Origin: Paenibacillus etheri
GTDB lineage: Bacteria; Bacillota; Bacilli; Paenibacillales; Paenibacillaceae
Assembly: GCF_001012825.1 (NCBI RefSeq)
Contig: NZ_LCZJ02000018.1
Span: 186,001-250,000 of the forward strand
DNA length: 64,000 nucleotides
Direction of reading: 5' to 3'
Shown here: positions 18,041 through 26,532 of the stretch, piece after piece
Position numbering within the stretch: the stretch's first letter is position 1
How the letters are laid out: every line of letters begins with the position of its first letter
Position numbers and translations under genes: made by a program
The notes under the pieces: generated by a model
Databases searched by the model: none
Told to the model about the DNA's origin: nothing
What the model saw: only the letters and a program-made list of their open reading frames with translations

Positions 18041-19081
18041 ATGAACAATCAACTGGAATTATACGATGTAACTATTATTGGCGGCGGACCTGCTGGGATG
18101 TATACAGCTTTTTATAGTGGAATGAGAGACCTCAAGACGAAGTTGATCGAAGCGAAGGATGAGCTCGGAGGAAGAATGCTTATTTATCCTGAAAAAATGA
18201 TCTGGGACGTAGGCGGCGTAACGCCGACTCTCTGTCATCAGCTGATCGGTCAGCTCAAGGAGCAGGCGCAGACCTTTGAACCAACCATTGTGCTGGGACA
18301 GCAAATCATGAATCAAGAGAGACAGGAAGATGGGACGTATATCTTAACCTCGTCAACTGGGGAACAACACTGGACACGAACCGTCATTTTGGCAATTGGC
18401 TACGGAATTCTACAGATGGCTAAGCTCGAAATTGAAGGTGCGGATCGCTATGAGGTGACGAATCTTCATTATACCGTTCAGGAGCTGGAGCCATTCCGGG
18501 GCAAAAGAGTACTAATCTCCGGTGGAGGCGACTCCGCAGTAGATTGGGCGAATGAACTGGAGTCCATCGCAGCAAGTGTAACGATTGTACATCGCCGTGA
18601 AAAGTTTGGTGGTCATGAGAAAAATATTGTGCGGATGAAGGAATCCTCAGTCAATGTCCGCGTGCCCTATGCAGTAAGCCAATTACACAGCAGTAATGGG
18701 GAAACGATAGATCAGGTGACGATTAACCACATAGAAACAGGTGAAACAGAGCAATTTGAAGTGGATGCAGTTATCGTAAACCATGGTCTTAAGAGCGATT
18801 TTGGACCGTTAAAAGAGTGGGGCATAGATATGGGCGATTGGTGTGCGAATGTATCTGATAAGCTGGAGACCAATCTTCCAGGCATATTTGCAGCTGGTGA
18901 CTTTGTGGATTATACGAGTAAGGTACGTTTAATTGCTGGTGCTTTCACGGATGCAGTTCTAGCGCTTAATAGCGCTAAGCTGTACATAGACCCAACCGCG
19001 ACAAAAGTCGCTTATGTATCTTCTCATAATGAACGGTTCAAGGAGAAGAATAAAGCACTTGGAGTCGTTGACGACCATTAA
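18041..19081 (+). CDS. Ferredoxin/flavodoxin-NADP reductase, YumC/YcgT type
   Basis: A 346-residue flavoprotein with an N-terminal FAD motif ([18 protein letters not shown]), an internal NADPH-binding motif ([15 protein letters not shown]) and a C-terminal FAD segment ([13 protein letters not shown]). It is thioredoxin-reductase-like but has no CxxC redox pair, which identifies the YumC/YcgT class of ferredoxin-NADP(+) reductases. TGGAGGGACATA precedes the ATG. In B. subtilis the paralogue YcgT is iron-regulated. Lying behind the siderophore permeases, it may supply electrons to release iron from ferri-siderophores or to a low-potential carrier such as the [2Fe-2S] protein encoded at 22465. 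Confidence 0.88.
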   Translation: MNNQLELYDVTIIGGGPAGMYTAFYSGMRDLKTKLIEAKDELGGRMLIYPEKMIWDVGGVTPTLCHQLIGQLKEQAQTFEPTIVLGQQIMNQERQEDGTYILTSSTGEQHWTRTVILAIGYGILQMAKLEIEGADRYEVTNLHYTVQELEPFRGKRVLISGGGDSAVDWANELESIAASVTIVHRREKFGGHEKNIVRMKESSVNVRVPYAVSQLHSSNGETIDQVTINHIETGETEQFEVDAVIVNHGLKSDFGPLKEWGIDMGDWCANVSDKLETNLPGIFAAGDFVDYTSKVRLIAGAFTDAVLALNSAKLYIDPTATKVAYVSSHNERFKEKNKALGVVDDH

Positions 19082-19225
19082 GGATAAAGGTTTCTCAAAC
19101 CATAGAATCTGAATTTTTATATTAAGCGTGTAAGGTATCTTATCCATTTCGAGCGGAGAGAAACCTTATGCGCTTGTTTTATATTTCATAGGTTTTAGAG
19201 CCTAGCAGTCTGGAAGGGAGCAGGA

Positions 19226-19430
19226 ATGAAGCTATCTAATAATAATAGTAGCTCTTAAAACAGGTGAAATTCTTTTTCTAGTTGCAGGTACGACTTATCA
19301 AATTGATGCGCCACACAGGCAGATAGAATTCAATCCTTGCTGTACCAGCTACATTTGCGGGTTGTAGAGGCTGAAAAAGCAGACATTATGGATAGTTCAT
19401 ATTTCAGAAACACCTTTACATGCTTATAAG
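19226..19430 (+). pseudogene. Decayed AraC-type regulator N-terminal fragment
   Basis: The 435-base gap after the reductase gene contains an ATG at 19226 behind GGAAGGGAGCAGGA, but its frame stops after ten codons. A second frame then encodes TGEILFLVAGTTYQIDAPHR up to about 19365, and a third continues with LLYQLHLRVVEAEKADIMD. Read together these look like the cupin-like effector domain of an AraC regulator of the kind fused to a binding-protein domain at 20646. Two frameshifts and the absence of a helix-turn-helix make it a remnant. The identification is by pattern only. Confidence 0.4.
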
Positions 19431-19462
19431 TTATCTTTGTAGTAGGATTGATGCACAGCAAT

Positions 19463-19510
19463 AAAGGGATGTCCGCTGAGCCTCTATGGCTTTGGACATC
19501 CCTTTTTATT
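19463..19510. terminator. Bidirectional terminator
   Basis: AAAGGGATGTCC pairs perfectly with GGACATCCCTTT; T-rich tracts follow on both strands. It ends the minus-strand lipoprotein gene and any rightward transcription. Confidence 0.85.
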
Positions 19511-19516
19511 TATGCA

Positions 19517-20542
19517 TTATTTATTATTTATTAGCCAATCGGCAAGCTCTTCGGTCTGGGTTAATACCGCGATAGGGTCATAGTACCAGGAACGTTCTTC
19601 TTTCCATACATAGAGGTGTCCATCTTTGACAGCAGGAAGGTTACCCCAGAATGAATCTGCGTTGTAATCCGCTTCTGTAAGGTTATTGGAGGTTAAGATA
19701 ATATAATCTCCGGCATACTTAGCGAGCGCTTCTTTAGAAATTTCCGCCCATTGCTTCTCCATAATCTCAGCTGCTACAGCTGTAGGAGGCTTACGACCTA
19801 GTGCCTGATAGATGGGTTGTCCACCTCTGCCAAAGTTATCGCCATAGACCCAGATGGATTTACCACCATCTTCCATGATGGAGAAGGTTGCATCTGTCGG
19901 CAGGACCTTGTCTACTTTTGCTTTAGCTTCGGCTATCCGTTTATCATAATCTGCAAGCCAATTCTTTGCTTCTTGTTCCTTTCCAAGGAGTTCTCCGAAA
20001 TAGGTTAATTCTGCATGAGCATCTTTTAGATCCCCGTAAGGGACAATGATGGTAGGAGCAATTTTGCTAAGTGTTTCGTAGCTTTCTGCTTGTCCCGAAA
20101 TAATCAAGTCAGGATTTAATGCGATGATTTTTTCAGGTGACATTTTACCGTACGCTCCTGTGTCTGTAACACCGGTAAGAGCCTCCTTATAATACATATT
20201 TTCTAGGGTCAAACCTGGAGCTCCGACCGGGATGGTATCAAGTGCTATTAGACTTCCCAAGTATTCCTCAGCGACAATTCGTTTAGGATGAACAGGGATT
20301 TCAACATCACCTTTTACGGTACTTACTGTCTTGACAGTAGGGGTTTCAGCACTTTCTGCTTCTTGACTAGTTTCGCTTGGTGTTTGGGTTGCTGCTGTTG
20401 TATTGTTGGTACTGGTACTACCTGTATTCTCCACCGTAGTATTGGAATTTCCACAAGCTGAAATGATTAGAATTAACGTCAGCATGAGGGGAAATAGAAG
20501 CCAATGTTTCTGTTTCGAAGTATTCTTGTGTAGATTATGCAA
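19517..20542 (-). CDS. Second Fe(III)-siderophore-binding lipoprotein
   Basis: A 341-residue protein beginning at TTG (20542), 9 bases after AGGAGG; an earlier in-frame TTG at 20581 would lie inside the Fur box and is rejected. The basic N-terminus and hydrophobic stretch end in the lipobox ISAC, followed by a Thr/Ser/Glu-rich linker and a Peripla_BP_2 domain (PVHPKRIVAEEYLGSLIALD onward; GDNFGRGGQPIYQALG near the middle). It differs from the lipoprotein at 12923, so the cell probably recognises two ligands through one permease. It is divergent in regulation from, but adjacent to, the Btr-type regulator gene. Confidence 0.9.
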   Translation of the reverse strand: MHNLHKNTSKQKHWLLFPLMLTLILIISACGNSNTTVENTGSTSTNNTTAATQTPSETSQEAESAETPTVKTVSTVKGDVEIPVHPKRIVAEEYLGSLIALDTIPVGAPGLTLENMYYKEALTGVTDTGAYGKMSPEKIIALNPDLIISGQAESYETLSKIAPTIIVPYGDLKDAHAELTYFGELLGKEQEAKNWLADYDKRIAEAKAKVDKVLPTDATFSIMEDGGKSIWVYGDNFGRGGQPIYQALGRKPPTAVAAEIMEKQWAEISKEALAKYAGDYIILTSNNLTEADYNADSFWGNLPAVKDGHLYVWKEERSWYYDPIAVLTQTEELADWLINNK

Positions 20543-20565
20543 TTTGTTGTTCCTCCTATGGTAAT

Positions 20566-20580
20566 TGATTATCATTCTCA
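20566..20580 (-). promoter_or_regulatory. Fur box of the second siderophore-binding protein gene
   Basis: On the minus strand TGAGAATGATAATCA lies 10 bases before the AGGAGG site of the lipoprotein gene, a position that would block transcription initiation or early elongation. Confidence 0.7.
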
Positions 20581-20645
20581 ATAAGAACTTTACAATCTTC
20601 TATGGTTATTTACTATGGACGAATATGATCTTTGCTTGTGCATAT

Positions 20646-22232
20646 TTATGATGTCATCACACGAAGCAATTCTTGAAGCTGTGCTTGAGAAGACAATGGA
20701 TCAAATCCATAGAACATGTCACCCTTGTTCAGGACATACACCCGGTTGTTACGGACTGCATCTAACTGCTTCCAATCACGAGAACGCAGAAGGCGAGAGA
20801 GGCGTTGTCTTCCCTCAGAAGATGATGGGATGCTAGTGATAATAATATAGTCTGCAGGATAGGATCCGATTTCCTCAATAGATGAGACTAGATACCCGGA
20901 ATCCATTATTCCGTTCTCCATAATGATAGATGGTGGCTTGAATCCAAGATCTCCGTACAAAATCTGGCAACCCCTACCGTAACTGCTACTGAAGCAATAC
21001 GCTGCTCGGGAACTAAGCTCCCAAACGATAGCCGTTCCTCTTTCTGAACCTATCGAATGATTCAATTGCTTGTTGGCAACATGGCAGAGCCTATCATAAT
21101 GACTTAACCATTCTTCTGCTCGCTGTCGCCGATTGACTACATGAGCGATCAAACCAAATTGCTCTCGCCAGCTCATTTGCATAAAGGGGAGTTCAATGAC
21201 CGGAGCAACTGGAGTCAGGATTTTATTCTCAGGAATATTGTAGCCGATAATGACATCTGGCTCTGCTGAAGCTATCGAATCAAATAGGAGGGAAGAGTTA
21301 CCTTCGCTCATCGTTAGTACTTTGGAGGCTGGCACTTGCTCCAAGCTCCGCTGCCAATCGGAATAAACGCCGAGTTGAGGCATAATTTCCAGTACCCGTA
21401 GGATAGCCGTATGATTGTAGTTCAAGGCTACAATTTTTTTGTTCTTGTTCTGATAGGCCGTGGGTGAAAGACCGACAAGCTGTTTGAATTTACGGCTCAG
21501 ATAAGTCCCTTCTTCATAACCAACCTCGTGCGCCAGAGTTGTTAGATTGGGCGAACTGGTGAGGATTCGTTGCTGTGCTCTGCGGATTCTTAATAATGTA
21601 ATATAAGCGCTGAAAGTTTGACCCATGATTTTACGGAAGGTACGTGAGAAGTGTTCAGGGCTTACCCTAGCTAACTTAGCCATCTGCTCCCGAGTGATAT
21701 CTTCGTTGTAATGAGCTTCTATGTATTCAAACACATATTCAAGCCAGCTTCCTGATGTCTCCTTAGCTGTTGCCAGTTCATGATGAAGATCCACGATGAA
21801 TTGAGCGAATAGTTGCTGGACCTTAAAAGGTTTCCGATTATCTGGATTTATCCAAGCACTGTAAAGCTCACCGGACAGTGTCATCAATTGTGTGGTAGCG
21901 TGGTGTAAAGAGGAGCTGCCATTTAGAAAAAAGTCCTCTTGTTTTCTTTTGGACATAGTGGCGTATTCTATCCATACCCCCTGTAACTGTAGCTCAGTTT
22001 CCAGCTTTAAATCCGAAGCTACGTCAAAGGTAATGATACTTCCGGATTTAAGGCTATAAAGCTCGCCATCTATCGTAAGCTGACCTTTACCTTCCCAGAC
22101 AATCATAATACTGGAATTCGTTGCTGGGATGCTATCGGTTGCGTAGTGGGAAAGACTTGTTAGGCTACTGATCATAACAGGCATATAAAAAGGATGGGAA
22201 TGATGTGGCATCCCGCCGGATTGGATGGGCAT
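20646..22232 (-). CDS. Btr-type regulator: AraC domain fused to siderophore-binding domain
   Basis: A 528-residue fusion. Residues 1-150 form an AraC-type cupin region, 163-261 a double helix-turn-helix (ITREQMAKLARVSPEHFSRTF and LAHEVGYEEGTYLSRKFKQ), and about 265-528 a periplasmic-binding-protein-like domain without a signal peptide, including GRGCQILYGDLG, which mirrors the GRGGQ motif of the lipoproteins. In B. subtilis Btr this layout senses ferri-bacillibactin in the cytoplasm and activates the feuABC uptake operon. Here a Fur box precedes the gene and the lipoprotein gene follows, so it probably activates these uptake genes when the siderophore is available. Confidence 0.88.
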   Translation of the reverse strand: MPIQSGGMPHHSHPFYMPVMISSLTSLSHYATDSIPATNSSIMIVWEGKGQLTIDGELYSLKSGSIITFDVASDLKLETELQLQGVWIEYATMSKRKQEDFFLNGSSSLHHATTQLMTLSGELYSAWINPDNRKPFKVQQLFAQFIVDLHHELATAKETSGSWLEYVFEYIEAHYNEDITREQMAKLARVSPEHFSRTFRKIMGQTFSAYITLLRIRRAQQRILTSSPNLTTLAHEVGYEEGTYLSRKFKQLVGLSPTAYQNKNKKIVALNYNHTAILRVLEIMPQLGVYSDWQRSLEQVPASKVLTMSEGNSSLLFDSIASAEPDVIIGYNIPENKILTPVAPVIELPFMQMSWREQFGLIAHVVNRRQRAEEWLSHYDRLCHVANKQLNHSIGSERGTAIVWELSSRAAYCFSSSYGRGCQILYGDLGFKPPSIIMENGIMDSGYLVSSIEEIGSYPADYIIITSIPSSSEGRQRLSRLLRSRDWKQLDAVRNNRVYVLNKGDMFYGFDPLSSQAQLQELLRVMTS

Positions 22233-22256
22233 GTTAAAAATCGCTCCCTTTTTCAG

Positions 22257-22271
22257 TGATAATCATTCTCA
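22257..22271 (-). promoter_or_regulatory. Fur box of the Btr-type regulator gene
   Basis: TGATAATCATTCTCA has a single mismatch between its 7-base half-sites and lies 25 bases upstream of the regulator start. Confidence 0.73.
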
Positions 22272-22464
22272 ATTATATTATACCAGTCTTTCTTTCTATT
22301 GACTATAATGGCGCTTATGATAGTGTTTAGAATAATCCGCTAACCGAATATTGCTAACGAATTAGAAAGTATATATTGGGGGCCCCCGCAAAGTACCTGA
22401 GTACGGATCGAAGCAAAGCCCCACTTTGTGGGGATATTTTAGGCATGAAAGGAATGGGGATTAC

Positions 22465-22824
22465 ATGACAACTTGGAATTTACAAGGAACCGTAAGTCAT
22501 TTGTTGATATGTAATGGAAGCAGCTGCAAGAAACACAAAGGTGAAGAGGTAGCTGAAGCGATAGAAGATGAGATTGAGAAGCAAGGTGCACAGAGTCTTA
22601 TTCATACGACTGTAACCCGTTGCAATGGTAGATGTTCAGATTCCTGCGTCGTGATCGCATACCCTGAAGGCGTGTGGTATAAAGAGATCACACCTAAATT
22701 AGCAAAATCGCTAGTACGGAAGCATTTACAAGGCGAGAAACTTGAAGATCATCTGCTGTATACATATGATGGTCAGTTGATTGCTGCAGATGACAAAGGA
22801 GCTAAAGGGAAGAAGAAAAAATAG
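22465..22824 (+). CDS. Thioredoxin-like [2Fe-2S] ferredoxin
   Basis: A 119-residue protein; the ATG at 22465 follows AAAGGAATGGGGA. Cysteines in CNGSSCKKHKG near residue 17 and in CNGRCSDSC near 53-61 match the four-cysteine pattern of thioredoxin-fold [2Fe-2S] ferredoxins, with basic residues forming a Lys-rich tail (KGAKGKKKK). It may carry electrons from the YumC/YcgT-type reductase toward iron release, but that is inference from proximity. A CCCCAC/GTGGGG hairpin lies just before the gene. Confidence 0.75.
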   Translation: MTTWNLQGTVSHLLICNGSSCKKHKGEEVAEAIEDEIEKQGAQSLIHTTVTRCNGRCSDSCVVIAYPEGVWYKEITPKLAKSLVRKHLQGEKLEDHLLYTYDGQLIAADDKGAKGKKKK

Positions 22825-22875
22825 CTTTCCACTAACGAAGCTTCACAGCAAGGGGAATTCATAGTGGAATAGATT

Positions 22876-22908
22876 GAAATACCGTCAAAGGTGGCGGTAT
22901 TTTTTTGT
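22876..22908 (+). terminator. Rho-independent terminator after the [2Fe-2S] protein gene
   Basis: AAATACCG pairs with CGGTATTT and runs into seven T. Confidence 0.78.
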
Positions 22909-22987
22909 CTTTTCAAGATGGCAACGTCGTTTCTTTTTGTTGAGCAGAGGATTATGATTGAATGAAAGGAAGATTTAGGGGAAGTAG

Positions 22988-23335
22988 TTGTTTGCGGAAT
23001 CTTTTTGTGAATTTCATGAGAAAATTTCTCATACATATATGATGCTTGAGGCTTATCACTGTCCAGTGGTAAAGAAGCCCGTAAATGTTGGAGGATACTT
23101 AAGGCTTGCGACTGAAGATTATATTACTATAATTGCAGAATTCATGGCAGGCTTCTCAGAGGATGCTTTTGGCAGACCTGTTCAACCTGAAACGATGCTG
23201 CCAGTGGCCAAAGAAGCTGCTAGCTCAGGCAGGTTTGCGGATGCCAAAAACCCGGTTTCCAACAAAGTATATCAATCGATTGGTTTTCTGGATGCGGGCA
23301 GAATTGCGGATATCAAATTTGACTTGCGCCCCTAA
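22988..23335 (+). pseudogene. GNAT acetyltransferase remnant with internal deletion
   Basis: The open frame encodes pieces of a GNAT N-acetyltransferase: VKKPVNVGGYLRLATEDY and FMAGFSEDAFGRP from the N-terminal half, joined by a short stretch to NPVSNKVYQSIGF, the C-terminal motif of the fold. The central acetyl-CoA-binding loop (Q/RxxGxG/A) and the strands around it, roughly 90-100 residues, are missing, as is the normal N-terminus. There is no convincing ribosome site. It is most likely a deletion derivative without activity. Confidence 0.6.
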
Positions 23336-23406
23336 CGTTGACTATGCTATTAAAAAGTGAATAAAATAACACTTCATATAAGGTGGCGCATGGGGGAGAG
23401 GGTTCA

Positions 23407-24561
23407 ATGGAGAGGCTACAGGTGTGGCCGGGGAAGTTTAAAAAGTTTTTTCTGAACAATAAATTTGTGGTAACCTTACTTATTTTATTGTTAACTGGGG
23501 TAACTATCCTGGTGTTCTCAAAGATACCGTTTATTTTTACGCCTTTATCTGTATTGCTGCACACAATAGCTGCACCATTGTTACTGTCGGGTATCGCTTA
23601 TTACTTGCTGAATCCGCTAGTAGACCTAATGGGAAAAAGATTCAGGATGAAACGTGTGTATGCAATCATCATTCTTTATCTGTTAATTGCGGGTATTATT
23701 ACGTTGATTCTGGTGATGGTGATTCCGATTCTTCGAACGCAATTATCTGGTTTGATTGACGAATTTCCAAGGTATAGTGACTTGATCCAGGAACGATTTA
23801 TGAATCTGACGGGTAGTGAATTCTTTGGTCAAGTTCAAGATAGTATAGGAACCAACCTAAGTGAAATTACCAGTAAAATTACGGCTTGGGGCACTTCTTT
23901 TCTGAATAATGCGCTAACAGGCGTAGGGAGCTTCGTCGGAGCCGTTACGGAGATTGTGCTGGCGGTGGTGACGACACCGTTTATTCTATTCTACTTGCTT
24001 CGTGATGGAAAAAGATTGCCAGATTACATTTTGAAATTTGTACCTACCGCGCTGCAGCCGCAGACTCGGATGGTAATGTCGGAAATGAACGCCCAGGTAT
24101 CTTCCTATATTCGAGGACAAATTATAGTAAGCTGCTGCATTGGTGCGCTGCTCTATATTGGCTATTTGATTATTGGTCTAGAGTATTCACTTGTCCTTGC
24201 CATTGCCGCTGCTTGTACAGCAGTTGTTCCCTATTTGGGTCCGGCAATTGCTATTACACCAGCCTTAATTGTGGCCATGGTCACTTCACCATTTATGCTG
24301 CTAAAGATGATCATCGTCTGGACGGCTGTACAGCTGATTGAAGGGAAGTTTATCTCTCCACAGATTATGGGCAAGTCGCTGAAGATTCATCCGATCACTA
24401 TCATTTTTGTGATTATTTTTGCAGGTAAAATGTTCGGCGTTCTTGGTATTATTCTTGCAGTTCCTGGTTACGCGGTACTCAAGGTCGTATTTACACATAT
24501 TTTTCAATGGTTCCGGTTCCAGTCCGGATTGTATAAGCAGATTGAAGAGAATAAGGAATAG
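23407..24561 (+). CDS. AI-2E-family transporter (YtvI/YubA-like)
   Basis: A 384-residue integral membrane protein of the AI-2E_transport (PF01594) family with about eight helices; the ATG at 23407 follows GGGGGAGAGGG. Family marks include the long amphipathic segment after helix 3, [40 protein letters not shown] and the final helices around [17 protein letters not shown]. Members include AI-2 exporters and Na+/H+ antiporters; the substrate here cannot be told from sequence. The next gene starts 19 bases downstream, so the two may be cotranscribed. Confidence 0.85.
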   Translation: MERLQVWPGKFKKFFLNNKFVVTLLILLLTGVTILVFSKIPFIFTPLSVLLHTIAAPLLLSGIAYYLLNPLVDLMGKRFRMKRVYAIIILYLLIAGIITLILVMVIPILRTQLSGLIDEFPRYSDLIQERFMNLTGSEFFGQVQDSIGTNLSEITSKITAWGTSFLNNALTGVGSFVGAVTEIVLAVVTTPFILFYLLRDGKRLPDYILKFVPTALQPQTRMVMSEMNAQVSSYIRGQIIVSCCIGALLYIGYLIIGLEYSLVLAIAAACTAVVPYLGPAIAITPALIVAMVTSPFMLLKMIIVWTAVQLIEGKFISPQIMGKSLKIHPITIIFVIIFAGKMFGVLGIILAVPGYAVLKVVFTHIFQWFRFQSGLYKQIEENKE

Positions 24562-24580
24562 TGTGGAAGGGTGAAATGTA

Positions 24581-26053
24581 ATGGTAGGACCGATAGCGGT
24601 TACCTCTTACGGTAAGCTTCAAGGACGAGGGGAGGGTCGCGTGAACGTTTGGCGTGGAATCCCTTTTGCCGCTCCGCCAGTTGGAGAGCTTCGATTTCGT
24701 GCGCCGCAGCCACCAGAAGCTTGGAGCGGAATTAGAGATGCTTTTGAATTTGGTCCAGTTAGCCATCAGCCAGCGGATACGAGAGGGACTCGATTTGGTG
24801 TCAAGACACCGCTTCATTCAGAGGATTGCTTGTATCTAAATATTTGGACACCAGCGGCTTATGATGAGCCGCTGCCTGTTATGGTCTGGATTCACGGTGG
24901 TACGTTTGTGACCGGGGCTGGAAGTCAGCCGCAATTTGACGGCACAAGCTTTGCTGAGCACGGCAAAGTTATCTTAGTGACAATCAACTATCGGCTGGGT
25001 CCGTTTGGATTCATGCATATGTCTCCTTTTGGTCAAGAATTTGCTTCTAACCAGGGTTTATTGGACCAAATCGCTGCATTAGAATGGGTAAAGCTGAATA
25101 TTGCTGCTTTTGGAGGGGACCCGCAGCGAGTAACCGTATTAGGAGAGTCCGCAGGGAGTATGAGTATCGCAGCTCTTTTGGCGATGCCAGCAGCAAAGGG
25201 ATTGTTCGCACGTGCGATCATGCAAAGTGGGGCGGCTCAGACGCTTCCCTCAGAGCAGGGAAAGTACATTGCGGCAGCTCTGCTAGCTGAATTAGGGATT
25301 GCTCCAGATGGAGATACCAGCCTTCTTCATACCTTTTCCTCTGAACAAATTATTGAAGCAGCCGCACGAATGACAAAGAAATTAACTGGAGGTTCAATCG
25401 GCATGTTATTTCAGCCGGTCGTTGACGGGAATACGATTCCCGTAGAACCAGCACAGGCTGTGAAAGATGGAGTGGCATGTGATATTCCATTGCTGATTGG
25501 AACCAATCGTGATGAAGGCAACTTGTTCTTCAGGGCAGAAGCACCAGAGGCAGATTTTGACGAATCCCTTAAGGCGCTGGAGCAGATGATGGGGACAGGA
25601 AGTCTGAAGGAGATTGCCAGCCACTATTCTTCCACCTGGGAGGGGCAAGCCGAGATTCTAACAGATCTATATTTCTGGGGAACGTCGGTCACCTTGGCGG
25701 AAAGTCAATTGAATTATGCACCTGTATGGATGTACCGTTTTGACGGGACGATCCCAGGTCATCCGATGTTAAACAAAGCTGTGCATAGTGCTGAGATTGT
25801 CTATGTTTTTAATAATCTCTCTCATCTAACACATCTTAGGGCAGATATTCATCCGGATATGCAGAAGCTGGCAGAAGTTATGCATGATGCCTGGATTGCT
25901 TTTGCTCATCGAGGAAATCCAGCTACTACTGAAGTGTTATGGCCAAGATACAACTTGGAAGAACGTGCTACGTTGATCTTTGATGAAGATACGCAAGTAG
26001 TTTATGATCCTGAGTCAGAGAAACGCAAAAGAATTGCCACTATGCTAGCTTAA
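24581..26053 (+). CDS. Type-B carboxylesterase (p-nitrobenzyl esterase-like)
   Basis: A 490-residue alpha/beta hydrolase of the carboxylesterase type-B family. The oxyanion-hole motif HGGTFVTGAG, the nucleophile elbow GESAGSM, the acid region GTNRDEGNLF and the catalytic His in AVHSAEIVYVF are all in the expected order. It lacks a signal peptide, so it is cytoplasmic, as B. subtilis PnbA. These enzymes hydrolyse small carboxylic esters; the physiological substrate is unknown. It may be cotranscribed with the AI-2E-family gene before it and the VOC gene 23 bases after it. Confidence 0.88.
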   Translation: MVGPIAVTSYGKLQGRGEGRVNVWRGIPFAAPPVGELRFRAPQPPEAWSGIRDAFEFGPVSHQPADTRGTRFGVKTPLHSEDCLYLNIWTPAAYDEPLPVMVWIHGGTFVTGAGSQPQFDGTSFAEHGKVILVTINYRLGPFGFMHMSPFGQEFASNQGLLDQIAALEWVKLNIAAFGGDPQRVTVLGESAGSMSIAALLAMPAAKGLFARAIMQSGAAQTLPSEQGKYIAAALLAELGIAPDGDTSLLHTFSSEQIIEAAARMTKKLTGGSIGMLFQPVVDGNTIPVEPAQAVKDGVACDIPLLIGTNRDEGNLFFRAEAPEADFDESLKALEQMMGTGSLKEIASHYSSTWEGQAEILTDLYFWGTSVTLAESQLNYAPVWMYRFDGTIPGHPMLNKAVHSAEIVYVFNNLSHLTHLRADIHPDMQKLAEVMHDAWIAFAHRGNPATTEVLWPRYNLEERATLIFDEDTQVVYDPESEKRKRIATMLA

Positions 26054-26076
26054 AAAGCTTGAGAGGCTGAACGTTG

Positions 26077-26481
26077 ATGCGGGTAGAAGGGTTTAATCAT
26101 GTAACTGTGAATGTTAGTAATCTAGCGAATTCTTTAGATTTCTATATAGGAATTCTGGGTCTTCAGCTAATCCACAAAGGGAATACAGATGCCTATCTGG
26201 AATGGGGAAGCGCATGGATTTGCCTTATTGAAAAGCCTGAATTTACTGAATCTATAGGTAGTGTAATTGGGATAGATCACATTGCCTTCAGCATAGCGGA
26301 AGAACATTTCGAGGAAGCTGTTCAGGTAATGCAAGCCCACGAAGTACGATTGATTAGAGGCCCTGTTAAACGGGGACTAGGCTGGACGGTTAACTTTCTA
26401 GACCCAGACGGGATACAGCTAGAGCTGCATACCTCCAATCTAAGAGAACGAATGAGCGTTTGGAATAACAAACAAGAATAA
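26077..26481 (+). CDS. VOC-family protein, FosA/FosB-like
   Basis: A 134-residue vicinal-oxygen-chelate protein with two beta-alpha-beta-beta-beta modules. Likely metal ligands are the His in FNHVTVNVSNL, the His in IDHIAFSI and the Glu in DPDGIQLELH. The C-terminal segment (SNLRERMSVW) and overall length recall FosB/FosA fosfomycin-thiol transferases, but some other small VOC enzymes share this pattern, so resistance is not asserted. An ATG at 26077 is chosen; a TTG immediately before it is possible. A strong terminator follows. Confidence 0.75.
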   Translation: MRVEGFNHVTVNVSNLANSLDFYIGILGLQLIHKGNTDAYLEWGSAWICLIEKPEFTESIGSVIGIDHIAFSIAEEHFEEAVQVMQAHEVRLIRGPVKRGLGWTVNFLDPDGIQLELHTSNLRERMSVWNNKQE

Positions 26482-26485
26482 ACAG

Positions 26486-26532
26486 AAAGGGGAGCTTCTC
26501 AGCCAATATGGCTAATGAGCTCCCCTTTTTTC
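26486..26532. terminator. Bidirectional terminator between convergent genes
   Basis: AAAGGGGAGCT pairs with AGCTCCCCTTT with an inner AGCC/GGCT stem; T-runs follow on the plus strand and TTTCTGTTTATT on the minus strand. Confidence 0.85.

Noticed and set aside
18041-19081. Thioredoxin reductase
   Set aside because: The redox-active CxxC is absent, so the gene fits the YumC/YcgT ferredoxin-NADP reductase class instead.
22381-22400. GGGGGCCCCC palindrome upstream of the [2Fe-2S] ferredoxin gene
   Set aside because: A 10-base palindrome is too short and lacks a U-tract or a known site pattern to be called a terminator or an operator.
26077-26481. Definite fosfomycin resistance gene (fosB)
   Set aside because: Only the general VOC fold and a FosB-like C-terminal segment are visible; several other VOC enzymes fit, so resistance is not claimed.
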